Shown here in pieces: positions 41,769 to 49,680 of a stretch of DNA of 64,000 bases. Each line of letters starts with the position of its first letter. Positions within the stretch are counted from its first letter, which is position 1. Source of the stretch: CAVWTN01 sp963757945 (lineage in GTDB: Bacteria > Vulcanimicrobiota > Vulcanimicrobiia > Vulcanimicrobiales > Vulcanimicrobiaceae); contig CAVWTN010000002.1 in NCBI GenBank assembly GCA_963757945.1, forward strand, positions 1,736,001-1,800,000, given 5' to 3'. A program made the position numbers and the translations under genes. The notes below the pieces were generated by a model that saw only the letters and a list, made by a program, of their open reading frames with translations, had not been told where the DNA came from and ran no database searches.

Positions 41769-44143
41769 AACCTGATGAGAACCCTTATCTTATTGAGCCG
41801 CTGCTTATCGCCTCATCACATCTGGCTCGTCGAACGGAGCACGCGGAGCGTGTCCTCGAAGCGGCGCGACATGATCCGTTCGACATTATCATCGTCGACG
41901 AGGCACATCATGCACGATTCTCGGGGACTGGTAAGAAGGCGAAAAGAAACCGCCTACTAAGCCTCCTCGAAGGTATTCACGATCAGCGTGCGGCGCGGGC
42001 ACTCTGGCTGCTGACCGCGACGCCTATGCAGACTTCCGTCGAAGACCTGCATTGTTTATTGCGCGTTGTTGGCATGTCGTCGCCCTTTGATGATATCGGC
42101 TATTTCAAGCGGTACTACGAGGAGCTCGTGAAGCCGCGGCCGGATTGGCTGGAGATGCAGCGAGTTGTCTCGCGCGTGCCCGTTCAGAACGTTGGAGTCC
42201 CTTTTGACGAGGACGAACTGGCGTTTCTCGACGGTTTAAAGCTGAACCTGATGGCGTCAAACATCGAGCGGATTAAGCACTTCACCGATGGGACCAAGAG
42301 CGTCGAAGCCACGGTGCTCCACGCCGATTTTATCGGCGATCCAAAAGCGACCGACGCGTTACGTCTGTGGTTACGTTTACACGGACCGGTTGAACGTCAC
42401 GTTACGCGTCACACGCGACAGACGCTACGCGGTTATATTGACCGCGGGCTGCTGAACCAGCGACTAGCGCATCGAGAGGTCAGTAGTCCAGCCATTGACT
42501 TCTCCGAGTCAGAACGGAAACTTTTTGATGAATTGGGAGACCATATTCAACGCCTAGAACAGGCAGCTGGCGGACACACCGGGCGACGGGCATTTGTCCT
42601 AGATATTTATCGTCAACGTCTCACGAGTTCGTGGGCCGCGATCGGTGAATCGCTCGTGAATCGGCTGGAGAAGACTCCAATGCGAATTGCCGATGAGCGA
42701 GACGATGATGACGACGATGCGAGCGACGTCGAAAGCTTGGATCACACGACGTTGGTTCCGTTGCTGCCCGGTGAAGTAAGCGAAATTCAGCGCTATATTG
42801 CCCGCATCGAAAGCGTTCGCAATGGAGATAGCAAATTTGCGCTACTCGAACGGTATGTTAGCGAAGCGCGAAGCAGCGGCCAGGCCATTATCATTTTCAC
42901 GCAGTTCACCGACACGCTCGATTATCTCCGGGACAAAATGGTCCCCATATACGGTGCGGTGCTCGCGACCTACACCGGAGACGGAGGGCGCCGCTTCCAG
43001 AACGGTGTTTGGCTTCCGGTCAGCAAGGCTGACCTGGTCGCAGCAGTGCGTGGGAATTCGGTGCAAATTCTCCTAGCGACCGATGCCGCAGCAGAAGGCC
43101 TCAACCTTCAGGCATGCAGTTACCTTGTAAATTACGACATGCCCTGGAACCCGATGCGCGTGGAACAACGGATCGGGCGCATCGATCGCCTTGGTCAGAG
43201 TCGTCCAACCGTAACCATCCAGAATTTTTTCGTCAACGAGATTGAACGCAATCGCTATCGAGCACTTGCGGATCGAATCGTTGACTTCAACACGTATATT
43301 GGCGGGTTGCCACCGATTCTTGGAATCGTCGAACCTGGATTTGTACGGAATCCGTTCGACGACACGCAGGCCTCTCGTATCACTATCGACGATCAGCTTC
43401 CCGTTCAGGGAATCACTGACTTGCCGATTACGTCGGCGGAATATGCGAGTGTCGTGCGTGATGATTTGCGGCTAGATGGACGAATCACCGGACCAATCAC
43501 GTGGGATCTCTCGGCGGCTTCCGCCGATCCGGAGAATTGGGCAGCTGCGGCGACCTACGGTCACCCAGGTCTCGACTCCGCTTTGGAACGATACGTTCAG
43601 AGAAGGCCCGCTAAGCTTGCGGTGGCATCTGATTTGGAAACGGGGCTGGCGGTTATCGCTACGACACTTGAGGAGGCCGCCCCACTTGTCCTCAACACGA
43701 TTGCCGAACTGAACGGCGTGAGCCTGTCCTCTTGCGATACCGCTGGCGACGTTGCTGAGGAGACGCTCGGCAATGCGAGACGTTGTCGCCTGTTGAAGAA
43801 GCAACGCTACGAATTCCAAGCGAGCCCCGACACTAGAAAAGCTGGGCTTCGCGCGGAGTACATTCAACTAGTCCGGGAAATATCGGCGTTACGGTTAGGC
43901 CTAGATCTTGCAACTACCGGCACTAGCCCAACTGCTCGGCAGGCCTTCTTGAGCGCGATCGATCGCCAGGACACGCTGCATTACTTACCTGCGCTTCAAT
44001 CCGAGCTTGAGGTGCCTGATCAGGAGCTCTTCAACGGTGTGACGCCGCGAGCTACTACGTCGGCCGGGTACGGTAGATCAATATCAGAGTTTATCGGACA
44101 TGCAAAGTCGCTATTCGAGAGGTATCGGAGCCTCCAAGCGTAG
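41750..44143 (+). CDS. 5'-truncated second SNF2-family helicase
   Basis: The frame (797 residues from GTG 41750) starts in the middle of the first RecA lobe. Motif I and Ia are absent; the first recognisable part is EPLLIASSHLARR, then motif II VDEAHHARF (50-53) and LWLLTATPMQTS. The second lobe is complete (IIFTQFTDTLDYL, LLATDAAAEGLNLQACSYLVNYDMPWNPMRVEQRIGRIDRLGQ), as is a long C-terminal region. Without Walker A it cannot hydrolyse ATP alone. About 250 N-terminal residues seem lost at a junction near 41735-41750, where the AAA gene fragment ends. It may be untranslated or a dead remnant. Confidence 0.8.
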   Translation: MPPRSLKPDENPYLIEPLLIASSHLARRTEHAERVLEAARHDPFDIIIVDEAHHARFSGTGKKAKRNRLLSLLEGIHDQRAARALWLLTATPMQTSVEDLHCLLRVVGMSSPFDDIGYFKRYYEELVKPRPDWLEMQRVVSRVPVQNVGVPFDEDELAFLDGLKLNLMASNIERIKHFTDGTKSVEATVLHADFIGDPKATDALRLWLRLHGPVERHVTRHTRQTLRGYIDRGLLNQRLAHREVSSPAIDFSESERKLFDELGDHIQRLEQAAGGHTGRRAFVLDIYRQRLTSSWAAIGESLVNRLEKTPMRIADERDDDDDDASDVESLDHTTLVPLLPGEVSEIQRYIARIESVRNGDSKFALLERYVSEARSSGQAIIIFTQFTDTLDYLRDKMVPIYGAVLATYTGDGGRRFQNGVWLPVSKADLVAAVRGNSVQILLATDAAAEGLNLQACSYLVNYDMPWNPMRVEQRIGRIDRLGQSRPTVTIQNFFVNEIERNRYRALADRIVDFNTYIGGLPPILGIVEPGFVRNPFDDTQASRITIDDQLPVQGITDLPITSAEYASVVRDDLRLDGRITGPITWDLSAASADPENWAAAATYGHPGLDSALERYVQRRPAKLAVASDLETGLAVIATTLEEAAPLVLNTIAELNGVSLSSCDTAGDVAEETLGNARRCRLLKKQRYEFQASPDTRKAGLRAEYIQLVREISALRLGLDLATTGTSPTARQAFLSAIDRQDTLHYLPALQSELEVPDQELFNGVTPRATTSAGYGRSISEFIGHAKSLFERYRSLQA

Positions 44144-44257
44144 GACGCGCATGGTAACCTTCTATTCCCGGCACTGATCGAGTTCGGTTCGCTGCCGTCG
44201 TTTAGTGCGACCAGTTAAAGATCAGGATGATCGGTGATGCGCCATTAGCCCAGTCAA

Positions 44258-44740
44258 CTATGGTAGACCGACGAACGGCTTGCATTCATCGATTACTCTT
44301 CGAGCGATAATTATTTCGTCACCGATGATAAATCCGACGCTGATTCCGGTTGAGACGTCGTCGCTAAGAGGATCGTACCCAATAACCTTGACGCCGCTCG
44401 GAATTGTAGGGTCGTTATTACTGGGATTAAGAGGACCGCGAAAAATACGGTCGGGAACGTGAGCAGCGTCGTGCCGCATCTGATGCCACAGCTCAAAATG
44501 CGCCTCATATCTATCGATCACGCTTTGTATTGTTGACTCTAATCCTGCTGCTATATGAATGGATTCGCGTAGTGACGCGAGCGTGACGAGAAGTCCCGTG
44601 AGAAGGACCGTACTTGCACTGCCGGCTGGGTCGCTGCGAAGCGAATCGTGGGCCGCCGCAAGGCGATGCAGCGTGTCCATCATAAAGCGAACCACTCGAT
44701 TAGCAGTAGTGCCGTCTCTAGGCGAATGCGCGGTTGCCAT
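44258..44740 (-). CDS. Hypothetical protein, possible HEPN-like
   Basis: A 160-residue protein from ATG 44740 (the open frame goes further upstream without support). The N-terminal 100 residues are helical with LASLRESIHIAAGLESTIQSVIDRYEAHFELWHQMRHDAAHVPDRIF. The Arg-x4-His pattern in QMRHDAAHV after a long helix fits the active-site signature of HEPN ribonucleases, but overall similarity was not tested. The C-terminus is beta-rich (GVKVIGYDPLSDDVSTGISVGFIIGDEIIIA). It follows the membrane-protein gene by 67 bp on the same strand and may be the fourth gene of that operon. Confidence 0.5.
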   Translation of the reverse strand: MATAHSPRDGTTANRVVRFMMDTLHRLAAAHDSLRSDPAGSASTVLLTGLLVTLASLRESIHIAAGLESTIQSVIDRYEAHFELWHQMRHDAAHVPDRIFRGPLNPSNNDPTIPSGVKVIGYDPLSDDVSTGISVGFIIGDEIIIARRVIDECKPFVGLP

Positions 44741-44807
44741 TAGCGCGACGTTGCCCCTTTCATGAGGCAAGGCCTGGCCGTGAGTCGAGGTTCGTTTGAT
44801 TTTCGCA

Positions 44808-45584
44808 TCATGAAGAGTGCTCCGGTGGGGTATCGAGTGTCCGAAGCAGAGCCAGTGCATAAGTGCGCGCGGCTTCGAGCACGACACCTTCGCGGACAAA
44901 AAGCAAATATAGCACTGTATAGGTGATCTCAAACGTGAGCGTTCGAAGATTAGCGGAGTATTCAGCAGCGGCGGTCCAAAATGCGTGCATCGAGGAGAAA
45001 TTGCGATCTGACGTTAGCAGCAAAGCGGCAGCGAGAAAAGCGACGGCACCGGCGAGCGAAAGTGCGACCGAACGCATTGCCACGAGGTTGCGCCAAAACC
45101 CATATAAGGCATTCTCGCCCAGCTGAATCTTGTATTGCTCGCCGCGCCGGTGTTCTAGGAGAACTTTCGTCGCCGATCGATAGGCCTCGTCCGCGGCTGC
45201 TGGGTCGGCCGCCTCTTTGGATTCGGTCGGCAGATTCACCTTTGAAAGCTCCCGCAGTGCGCGATGATACCGCTTCTTGGTCGTCGCATCGATGCTTGGA
45301 TCGCGATGTCTTAGCATCACGGTCGTCTGCCATCCGTGCCTAATGACGAATGCACTTTCGTAGGTGCGGCCGCGCCGGCGCGCGATGTCGGCTGCGAAAT
45401 ATGCAAGAGCGCTCAAGATGACGGCCGATATAGCGAGCTTTTCTGCCCCCTTAAGAAGGTCGCCATCGAGGAGGCCTTCACCGAAGAGAACCACCAGGCC
45501 GAAGAGCGGAAGAACCGCCAAAAGCGCCGGAAAGAAGCGCGCGCGAAGCGAGTATGCATCGAAGGGTAGCGCGCGTTCCTTCAC
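44808..45584 (-). CDS. Four-helix membrane protein of the two-MBL operon
   Basis: A 258-residue protein starting at GTG 45584, which overlaps the upstream MBL stop (GTGA). Hydrophobic helices lie at about residues 14-34 and 43-61 and again at about 175-195 and 218-240. They flank a soluble, charged central domain of about 110 residues (RGRTYESAFVIRHGWQTTVMLRHRDPSIDATTKKRYHRAL...). It belongs to no family I recognise. The 2TM-soluble-2TM layout and coupling to two MBL proteins suggest a membrane-associated effector or sensor. Confidence 0.65.
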   Translation of the reverse strand: MKERALPFDAYSLRARFFPALLAVLPLFGLVVLFGEGLLDGDLLKGAEKLAISAVILSALAYFAADIARRRGRTYESAFVIRHGWQTTVMLRHRDPSIDATTKKRYHRALRELSKVNLPTESKEAADPAAADEAYRSATKVLLEHRRGEQYKIQLGENALYGFWRNLVAMRSVALSLAGAVAFLAAALLLTSDRNFSSMHAFWTAAAEYSANLRTLTFEITYTVLYLLFVREGVVLEAARTYALALLRTLDTPPEHSS

Positions 45585-46699
45585 GAGTAGGATTCCACCG
45601 TATACGAGAAGGGGACGGCCTCCACAGGCCCATAGTCGGCACGCACTGGGAAGCCTCCGTAGTTCACGATCGAGTTGCCTTGTGTAACAAAAACGCGTGC
45701 TCCCCGTCGCGTGAACGCATTCAGCACTATCTTGCGCGGGTGCCTGGCATCGTCCTGAGGAGCGGAGACGTAGGCACGCAGCTCTCGCTTTTCCCCCTCG
45801 GCGACGGGTGGCCCAATTAGACGATTCAGAACGGTCGGCCCAACATTCCGGCGACTGCCGTGATGCGGAACTTGCACGAAGCCGAAGTTGCGGAGCGGTA
45901 ACCCCTGTGCTTCCGCATAATCGGCTGCCCACGTTAGCGCGCGCACTCCGGCATCTCCGGTCAACAGCACACTTCCCGGATTGTCGAACTGCCCGTAAAG
46001 GATGACACTACTCTCGTTGCTTGCGCTGGTTATTCCACCGTCGCGAAGATTCTCGACTCCCCAAGAATCCGGAACCCAGGAGGCGGCCTTCTCCAATAGA
46101 GAGGCGATGAGACGAGACGTCGTCGACTGCTTACCAATCCAATAACCTGCCGCCTGTATTGAATCCTGATCGGGGTCGGGCGTCTTGTCGAATTGTGGAA
46201 CAAGATTCAAGTAGGCTTCGACGGAGGGCGAGAGCACGCGGAATGGCCCAATCGCATCGCCTTGAAAGGGTGCGTCGATCGCGATGTTCCGCGCGCTTGC
46301 CGAGAGGACGATCTCCTTGAGAATGTCGTAGTTCCCAACGATTTGCGCGAACAGTCCGTCCTCGGTCCAACGAGGATCCTTGAAGAGACCGCGCCCGGAT
46401 TTTGCGACCGCCCATGGTGCATGAAGCCAGACGTGACGCACGTCGAGATTCTCGACGACAGCGCGCAAGCCGGAAGCGTGGTCGCCGTCTGGGTGAGTCA
46501 GCAGCACGTGTGAGACCGCGTGGTTTGCGAAGCGGCGCTGAACGTGCGAGACGAGGCGCTCGCCGGCGGCAGCATCGCCGCCGTCCACGATCATGAGGTC
46601 GTATGCGTCTACGCTACCATAGCGTATAACGATCGCGTCGCCCGGGCGCGAACCCTCACCGACGGCAAGAAATTCGATTTCGCAATTCATATGATTCAT
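45581..46699 (-). CDS. ComEC-like metallo-beta-lactamase-fold protein (second of pair)
   Basis: A 372-residue cytoplasmic protein from ATG 46699 (or 46690). The fold signature runs IEFLAVGEGSRPGDAIVIRYG, IVDGGDAAAGERL, then the metal motif LTHPDGDHASGL (HPDGDH, as in the ComEC/Rec2 C-terminal nuclease-like domain), SVLLTGDAG and VQVPHHGSRRNVG. These supply the expected His/Asp metal ligands, so a nuclease or phosphodiesterase is plausible. It starts 18 bases after the first MBL gene ends and overlaps the membrane-protein gene, so all three are probably co-expressed. Confidence 0.82.
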   Translation of the reverse strand: MNHMNCEIEFLAVGEGSRPGDAIVIRYGSVDAYDLMIVDGGDAAAGERLVSHVQRRFANHAVSHVLLTHPDGDHASGLRAVVENLDVRHVWLHAPWAVAKSGRGLFKDPRWTEDGLFAQIVGNYDILKEIVLSASARNIAIDAPFQGDAIGPFRVLSPSVEAYLNLVPQFDKTPDPDQDSIQAAGYWIGKQSTTSRLIASLLEKAASWVPDSWGVENLRDGGITSASNESSVILYGQFDNPGSVLLTGDAGVRALTWAADYAEAQGLPLRNFGFVQVPHHGSRRNVGPTVLNRLIGPPVAEGEKRELRAYVSAPQDDARHPRKIVLNAFTRRGARVFVTQGNSIVNYGGFPVRADYGPVEAVPFSYTVESYS

Positions 46700-46716
46700 T
46701 ATGGCGCAATCGCGTA

Positions 46717-47700
46717 CTACGCGGCGCGCTGCTTCCATTCGATCGGCTTGTCATCGCAGCGGCTCGTCGCTTGCATGTAGCCGGTCGGATCGATACGCAC
46801 GGTGATATCACCCTTCCAGCGCGTAGACCAGACATAGTTCGAATGCTTGCGGTACGAATCAGACGCATCGGTGTCGGGCTTCTTCCCGACCGAAACGACC
46901 GTCAGTCCAGGATTCATCGCGGCGACGGCCTCTTCGTGGTATCCCGACTCGCGACCGTGATGGCTCGCCTTCAGCACGTCGCACTTGAGATTCTTGCCAA
47001 AGCCGGCATAGATGTCGTCCCAAGTGTTAATGCCCGCATCGCCACCAAAGACAACGGTCCTACCATGCTCTTTCAAGGCGAGCACGTACGAGAGTTCGTT
47101 CCAATCCTCCGCGTCGTTCGCGGCCGCGACTAGGTCCGGCGTCGGTGCATAGATATGTAGACCGTCACCGAGGTCGACCGCGGTCTGGCCCTTGTTGAAG
47201 AACGCACCAGCCGAGCCGCGGTACAGGTGGAGAATTTTGACGCCATCGCCTTGTCGGAGACGTTGATACGTTTCCCAGTCGTCCTCGTCGCCATCGCGCC
47301 CGAACTTCTTTAGGATTCTTTCGTTCTCGGTGTCCCAGAAGTTCGTGATGGAGAAGTTCCTCTCGATGATCGAAAGGCCGCGCATGTGATCGAGTTCGGG
47401 ATGTGTCTGAACGTACCGAAAGATCGACGTTACGCTGATGCTCTTGAGGTATTCGGCCGGGTTCGTCAACGGAATCGAGTATCCGGCCTTTTCGAGCGAG
47501 TACGACTCACTGAAGCCGATGCTTCGATACGCTTTGTAGGTGATGTCTGCGATTGCGCCGACCGCGCTGAGCACTTCCGACTCGGAGGTCTCGTCGAGCT
47601 CCTCGCAGTTGTTGCAATCGATGGCGGTAATACGGCCGCTGTCATGTTCGATGACTGTGCAGTCGCCGTGGCCGACGTTTAGGAAATGAATCTTCGACAT
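46717..47700 (-). CDS. ComEC-like metallo-beta-lactamase-fold protein (first of pair)
   Basis: A 327-residue protein starting at ATG 47700, with GAAGGAG 4-5 nt upstream. It begins KIHFLNVGHGDCTVIEHDSGRITAIDC, has the metal motif QTHPELDHMRGLSI, VVFGGDAGI and LKASHHGRESGYHEE, the order seen in ComEC-related MBL proteins. The second acidic ligand is Glu (HPELDH) rather than the usual Asp or His, and a large insertion (residues about 35-95) separates the first strands from the metal site. It opens the operon with the second MBL protein and the four-helix membrane protein. Confidence 0.82.
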   Translation of the reverse strand: MSKIHFLNVGHGDCTVIEHDSGRITAIDCNNCEELDETSESEVLSAVGAIADITYKAYRSIGFSESYSLEKAGYSIPLTNPAEYLKSISVTSIFRYVQTHPELDHMRGLSIIERNFSITNFWDTENERILKKFGRDGDEDDWETYQRLRQGDGVKILHLYRGSAGAFFNKGQTAVDLGDGLHIYAPTPDLVAAANDAEDWNELSYVLALKEHGRTVVFGGDAGINTWDDIYAGFGKNLKCDVLKASHHGRESGYHEEAVAAMNPGLTVVSVGKKPDTDASDSYRKHSNYVWSTRWKGDITVRIDPTGYMQATSRCDDKPIEWKQRAA

Positions 47701-48103
47701 GGGACTCCTTCGCCGCCCGCGGCGGCTCGACGCGCGGTGTCAACAGGAGCCCGGTGGCTGGAAGGGTATTTTCTACATGAGGATTTGGGAAAGGTACCTT
47801 GCCAGGGCCACCAGGTCCATGGGGCGATGCCGCTGGAACGGCGTCGCCTCATCAATTTCCGAGGCTTCGGGGGTGCGAGGGGGATCGCTCGGAGATCTGG
47901 CGGCCGTCCGGCCTTCGACCTGCTTAACGGATCCACGGCGCGCTCGCCGGGTCTGCGGGGATTTCCAAAATACGACACAGGTCGGAGCGGCCCTCCTGCT
48001 GTGGAGAGCACCTGTTCGTGCACTACATAGAGCCGCGCTGGCTGAAGCGGCATCGTTTGAAACTGCAGCTTGCGCCGCTCTTATTTTCGATTCGCGCACG
48101 CCG
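47701..48103. other. Intergenic region upstream of the two-MBL operon
   Basis: About 400 bp. Apart from the ribosome-binding site of the first MBL gene at its left edge, I see no credible gene or clear promoter; several overlapping short frames on both strands lack start signals. Confidence 0.5.
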
Positions 48104-48295
48104 TCACCAACCCAGAGCCATCGCGAGGAAAGCGATGAATACCAGAAGCAAAATGGCGGCAGTAAGGCAGCCGGGACGTCTCCGCGGCGAGTGCGTCTCG
48201 TCGTCAGCGATGTACGTCTGATAGAACGCGAAGTTCTTCGGGTCTTGCGGGTTGTAGTTCATCAGCAGCCCCACAGTACGACCCACATCTGCCAT
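48104..48295 (-). CDS. Small single-pass membrane protein
   Basis: A 63-residue frame (or 52 residues from ATG 48262, with GGGG upstream). It has a polar N-terminal half (MNYNPQDPKNFAFYQTYIADDET), a basic HSPRRRPG stretch and a C-terminal transmembrane helix (CLTAAILLLVFIAFLAMALGW). The layout suggests an N-in tail-anchored peptide. It lies on the same strand as the two-MBL operon, 400 bp upstream. No family is recognised and chance remains possible. Confidence 0.4.
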   Translation of the reverse strand: MADVGRTVGLLMNYNPQDPKNFAFYQTYIADDETHSPRRRPGCLTAAILLLVFIAFLAMALGW

Positions 48296-48478
48296 ATGGG
48301 TGACATCGTCGGCGATTTCCGTCAGCGGATCACCAGATAGCCGTCTAACAATCGTCTAACAGACCGGCCGGAAACGGCCGGAATCGCACGTGACCGGCCG
48401 GGAACAGAAAGTGCGGAATCCCCTGAAAATCGAGGTTTTTGGTAACGGCCGGGACCTGCCGGGACCCCACTTCGAGAA

Positions 48479-48501
48479 TTCGACTCCCGTTGGCGCTACC
48501 A
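48479..48501 (+). other. Attachment-site copy C (exact tRNA-Glu 3' end)
   Basis: The 23 bases TTCGACTCCCGTTGGCGCTA-CCA are identical to tRNA-Glu 32511-32533. A terminator-like hairpin (GCCC-TGTCCAAAC-GGGGCTTTTTC) follows at 48507-48529, as after the tRNA. Together with copy B or A it would bound the integrase-bearing segment (about 15-16 kb). Confidence 0.8.
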
Positions 48502-48534
48502 ACTTCGCCCTGTCCAAACGGGGCTTTTTCTTTC

Positions 48535-48653
48535 GCCGCGTCGAGGTGTTTCGCTGCGTCGGCGGAGTCGGCGCCGAGCACGTCGGCCGACCGCAGAGGC
48601 CAGATGACGCCTCACGGCAGCTGGAGTTGCCGGCTCAGTTCGTCCGCTTGAAC
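48535..48653 (-). pseudogene. Remnant of a second abiEii 3' end
   Basis: Bases 48612-48653 on the minus strand encode QADELSRQLQLP and a stop, the same last residues as the intact AbiEii at 35988. The adjoining 65 bp (48535-48600, CGCGTCGAGGTGTTTCGCTG...) match the sequence downstream of that gene (35921-35987). Nothing else of the gene is left. It lies just beyond attachment copy C. Confidence 0.75.
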
Positions 48654-48676
48654 CCGCGATGGCTTAGCCGCGGGAG

Positions 48677-49099
48677 TCACGTGGACGACGGTAAGATATC
48701 AAGGCATTCAACTGCGAGGACACCAACGCGATGTGCCGCTTGAGCAAGCTGCACGTCCGTCGTCGCCAGCGAGCCGCCCGTTCGCAATGCGAGTTCGAGA
48801 TAGGTGGCGTCATAAACGGTCAGATTGTGTTCGCGTGCCAGCTCGAGGTCTCGGCCGAGGGTCGCGGGAGCATAAAACTCGATTGGGAAAGCACGAAGTT
48901 CGGCCAATACTTCGACCACTTGTGCGGGACGAAGCCGGCCGCGGCGCTCGCTAAGTATCAGGGCATTCTGAACTTCCCAGCGCCAGAGAAACGGGGCGGC
49001 ACCGCCTTCGTCGCTAAGCCGCTGCCAAACGCGTTCGTAAAGCTCCTCGCTGGGCAGAACGAAGCTTAGGGCGATGGATGCGTCAATCACCAAAGGCAC
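48677..49099 (-). CDS. PIN-domain (VapC-like) toxin
   Basis: A 140-residue PIN-domain ribonuclease starting at GTG 49099. The acidic metal-binding residues are in place: Asp6 (VIDASIAL), Glu42 (WEVQNAL), Asp97 (VYDATYLELA) and Asp115 (LATTDVQLAQAA). It starts one base after the antitoxin gene ends. Such toxins cleave tRNAs or other RNAs when the antitoxin is lost. The pair sits between attachment copies C and D. Confidence 0.9.
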   Translation of the reverse strand: MPLVIDASIALSFVLPSEELYERVWQRLSDEGGAAPFLWRWEVQNALILSERRGRLRPAQVVEVLAELRAFPIEFYAPATLGRDLELAREHNLTVYDATYLELALRTGGSLATTDVQLAQAAHRVGVLAVECLDILPSST

Positions 49100-49100
49100 T

Positions 49101-49361
49101 TCAATACCTGCGACCTTGGTTGATCAGATCTCTGAACGTCTCGCCGGCGTCGAGAATACTCTTCCCGCCGTTCTCGTCTCTGATGCGCTCGCGCAGCGCC
49201 CTGAGGCGTTCGCCTAGGAGGGTCAGATCGTGTCGCACTGGACGCAGTTCGACGATCGGCACATTGTTGCGAGCGATAATGATCGTTTCGCCGTGTTCTG
49301 CCCGTTCGATAATCTTAGAGAAGTGCGTCCGGGCCTCGTAGATGTTCATCTGCTCGCTCAT
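49101..49361 (-). CDS. Phd/YefM-family antitoxin
   Basis: An 86-residue antitoxin starting at ATG 49361, with AGGAG 7 nt upstream. The N-terminal DNA-binding fold of the Phd family is clear (MNIYEARTHFSKIIERAEHGETIIIARNNVPIVELRPV), and the C-terminal helix (residues 50-86) would neutralise the PIN toxin encoded next. Phd-type antitoxins with PIN toxins are a common VapBC variant and autorepress their operon. Confidence 0.88.
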   Translation of the reverse strand: MSEQMNIYEARTHFSKIIERAEHGETIIIARNNVPIVELRPVRHDLTLLGERLRALRERIRDENGGKSILDAGETFRDLINQGRRY

Positions 49362-49498
49362 TGTGCTCTCCTGGTAGAGGAGGTTAGTCTAGGTGTAAGA
49401 CTAGTCTAGCAGGTTGACCAGAACGTGGCAAGTGCGCCGTGGTGCTGCCGCCGGTGGGAATGGGTGGCAGTGGAACCCGGCGCGATGAGCGCCCACGA

Positions 49499-49521
49499 TT
49501 CGACTCCCGTTGGCGCTACCA
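49499..49521 (+). other. Attachment-site copy D (exact tRNA-Glu 3' end)
   Basis: Third exact copy of the 23-nt tRNA-Glu end, followed by unrelated sequence (CTTGACTCCCTAGATC) with no terminator. It bounds the Phd/PIN segment on the right and may be the distal end of the tRNA-Glu-integrated region. Confidence 0.78.
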
Positions 49522-49596
49522 CTTGACTCCCTAGATCTTCGAGGGATCGAGCGTCGTTGGAAGGTTGCTGGATAAGGCTATCCCAGCGACCTATTT

Positions 49597-49680
49597 GTTC
49601 ATAAATAAGTGTCCTTTCCCTGTTGTTATGTTCATATATATATGTTACAGTAGTCGCTGTGAGGACACGTATATATGAAC
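49597..49680 (+). promoter_or_regulatory. Candidate operator of the mobile mystery A/B operon
   Basis: GTTCATATATA (49630-49640) and its exact complement TATATATGAAC (49670-49680) form an inverted repeat whose right arm includes the start codon at 49675. A third half-site GTTCATAAATA is at 49597-49607. The HTH protein encoded immediately downstream is the likely ligand. Confidence 0.5.
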
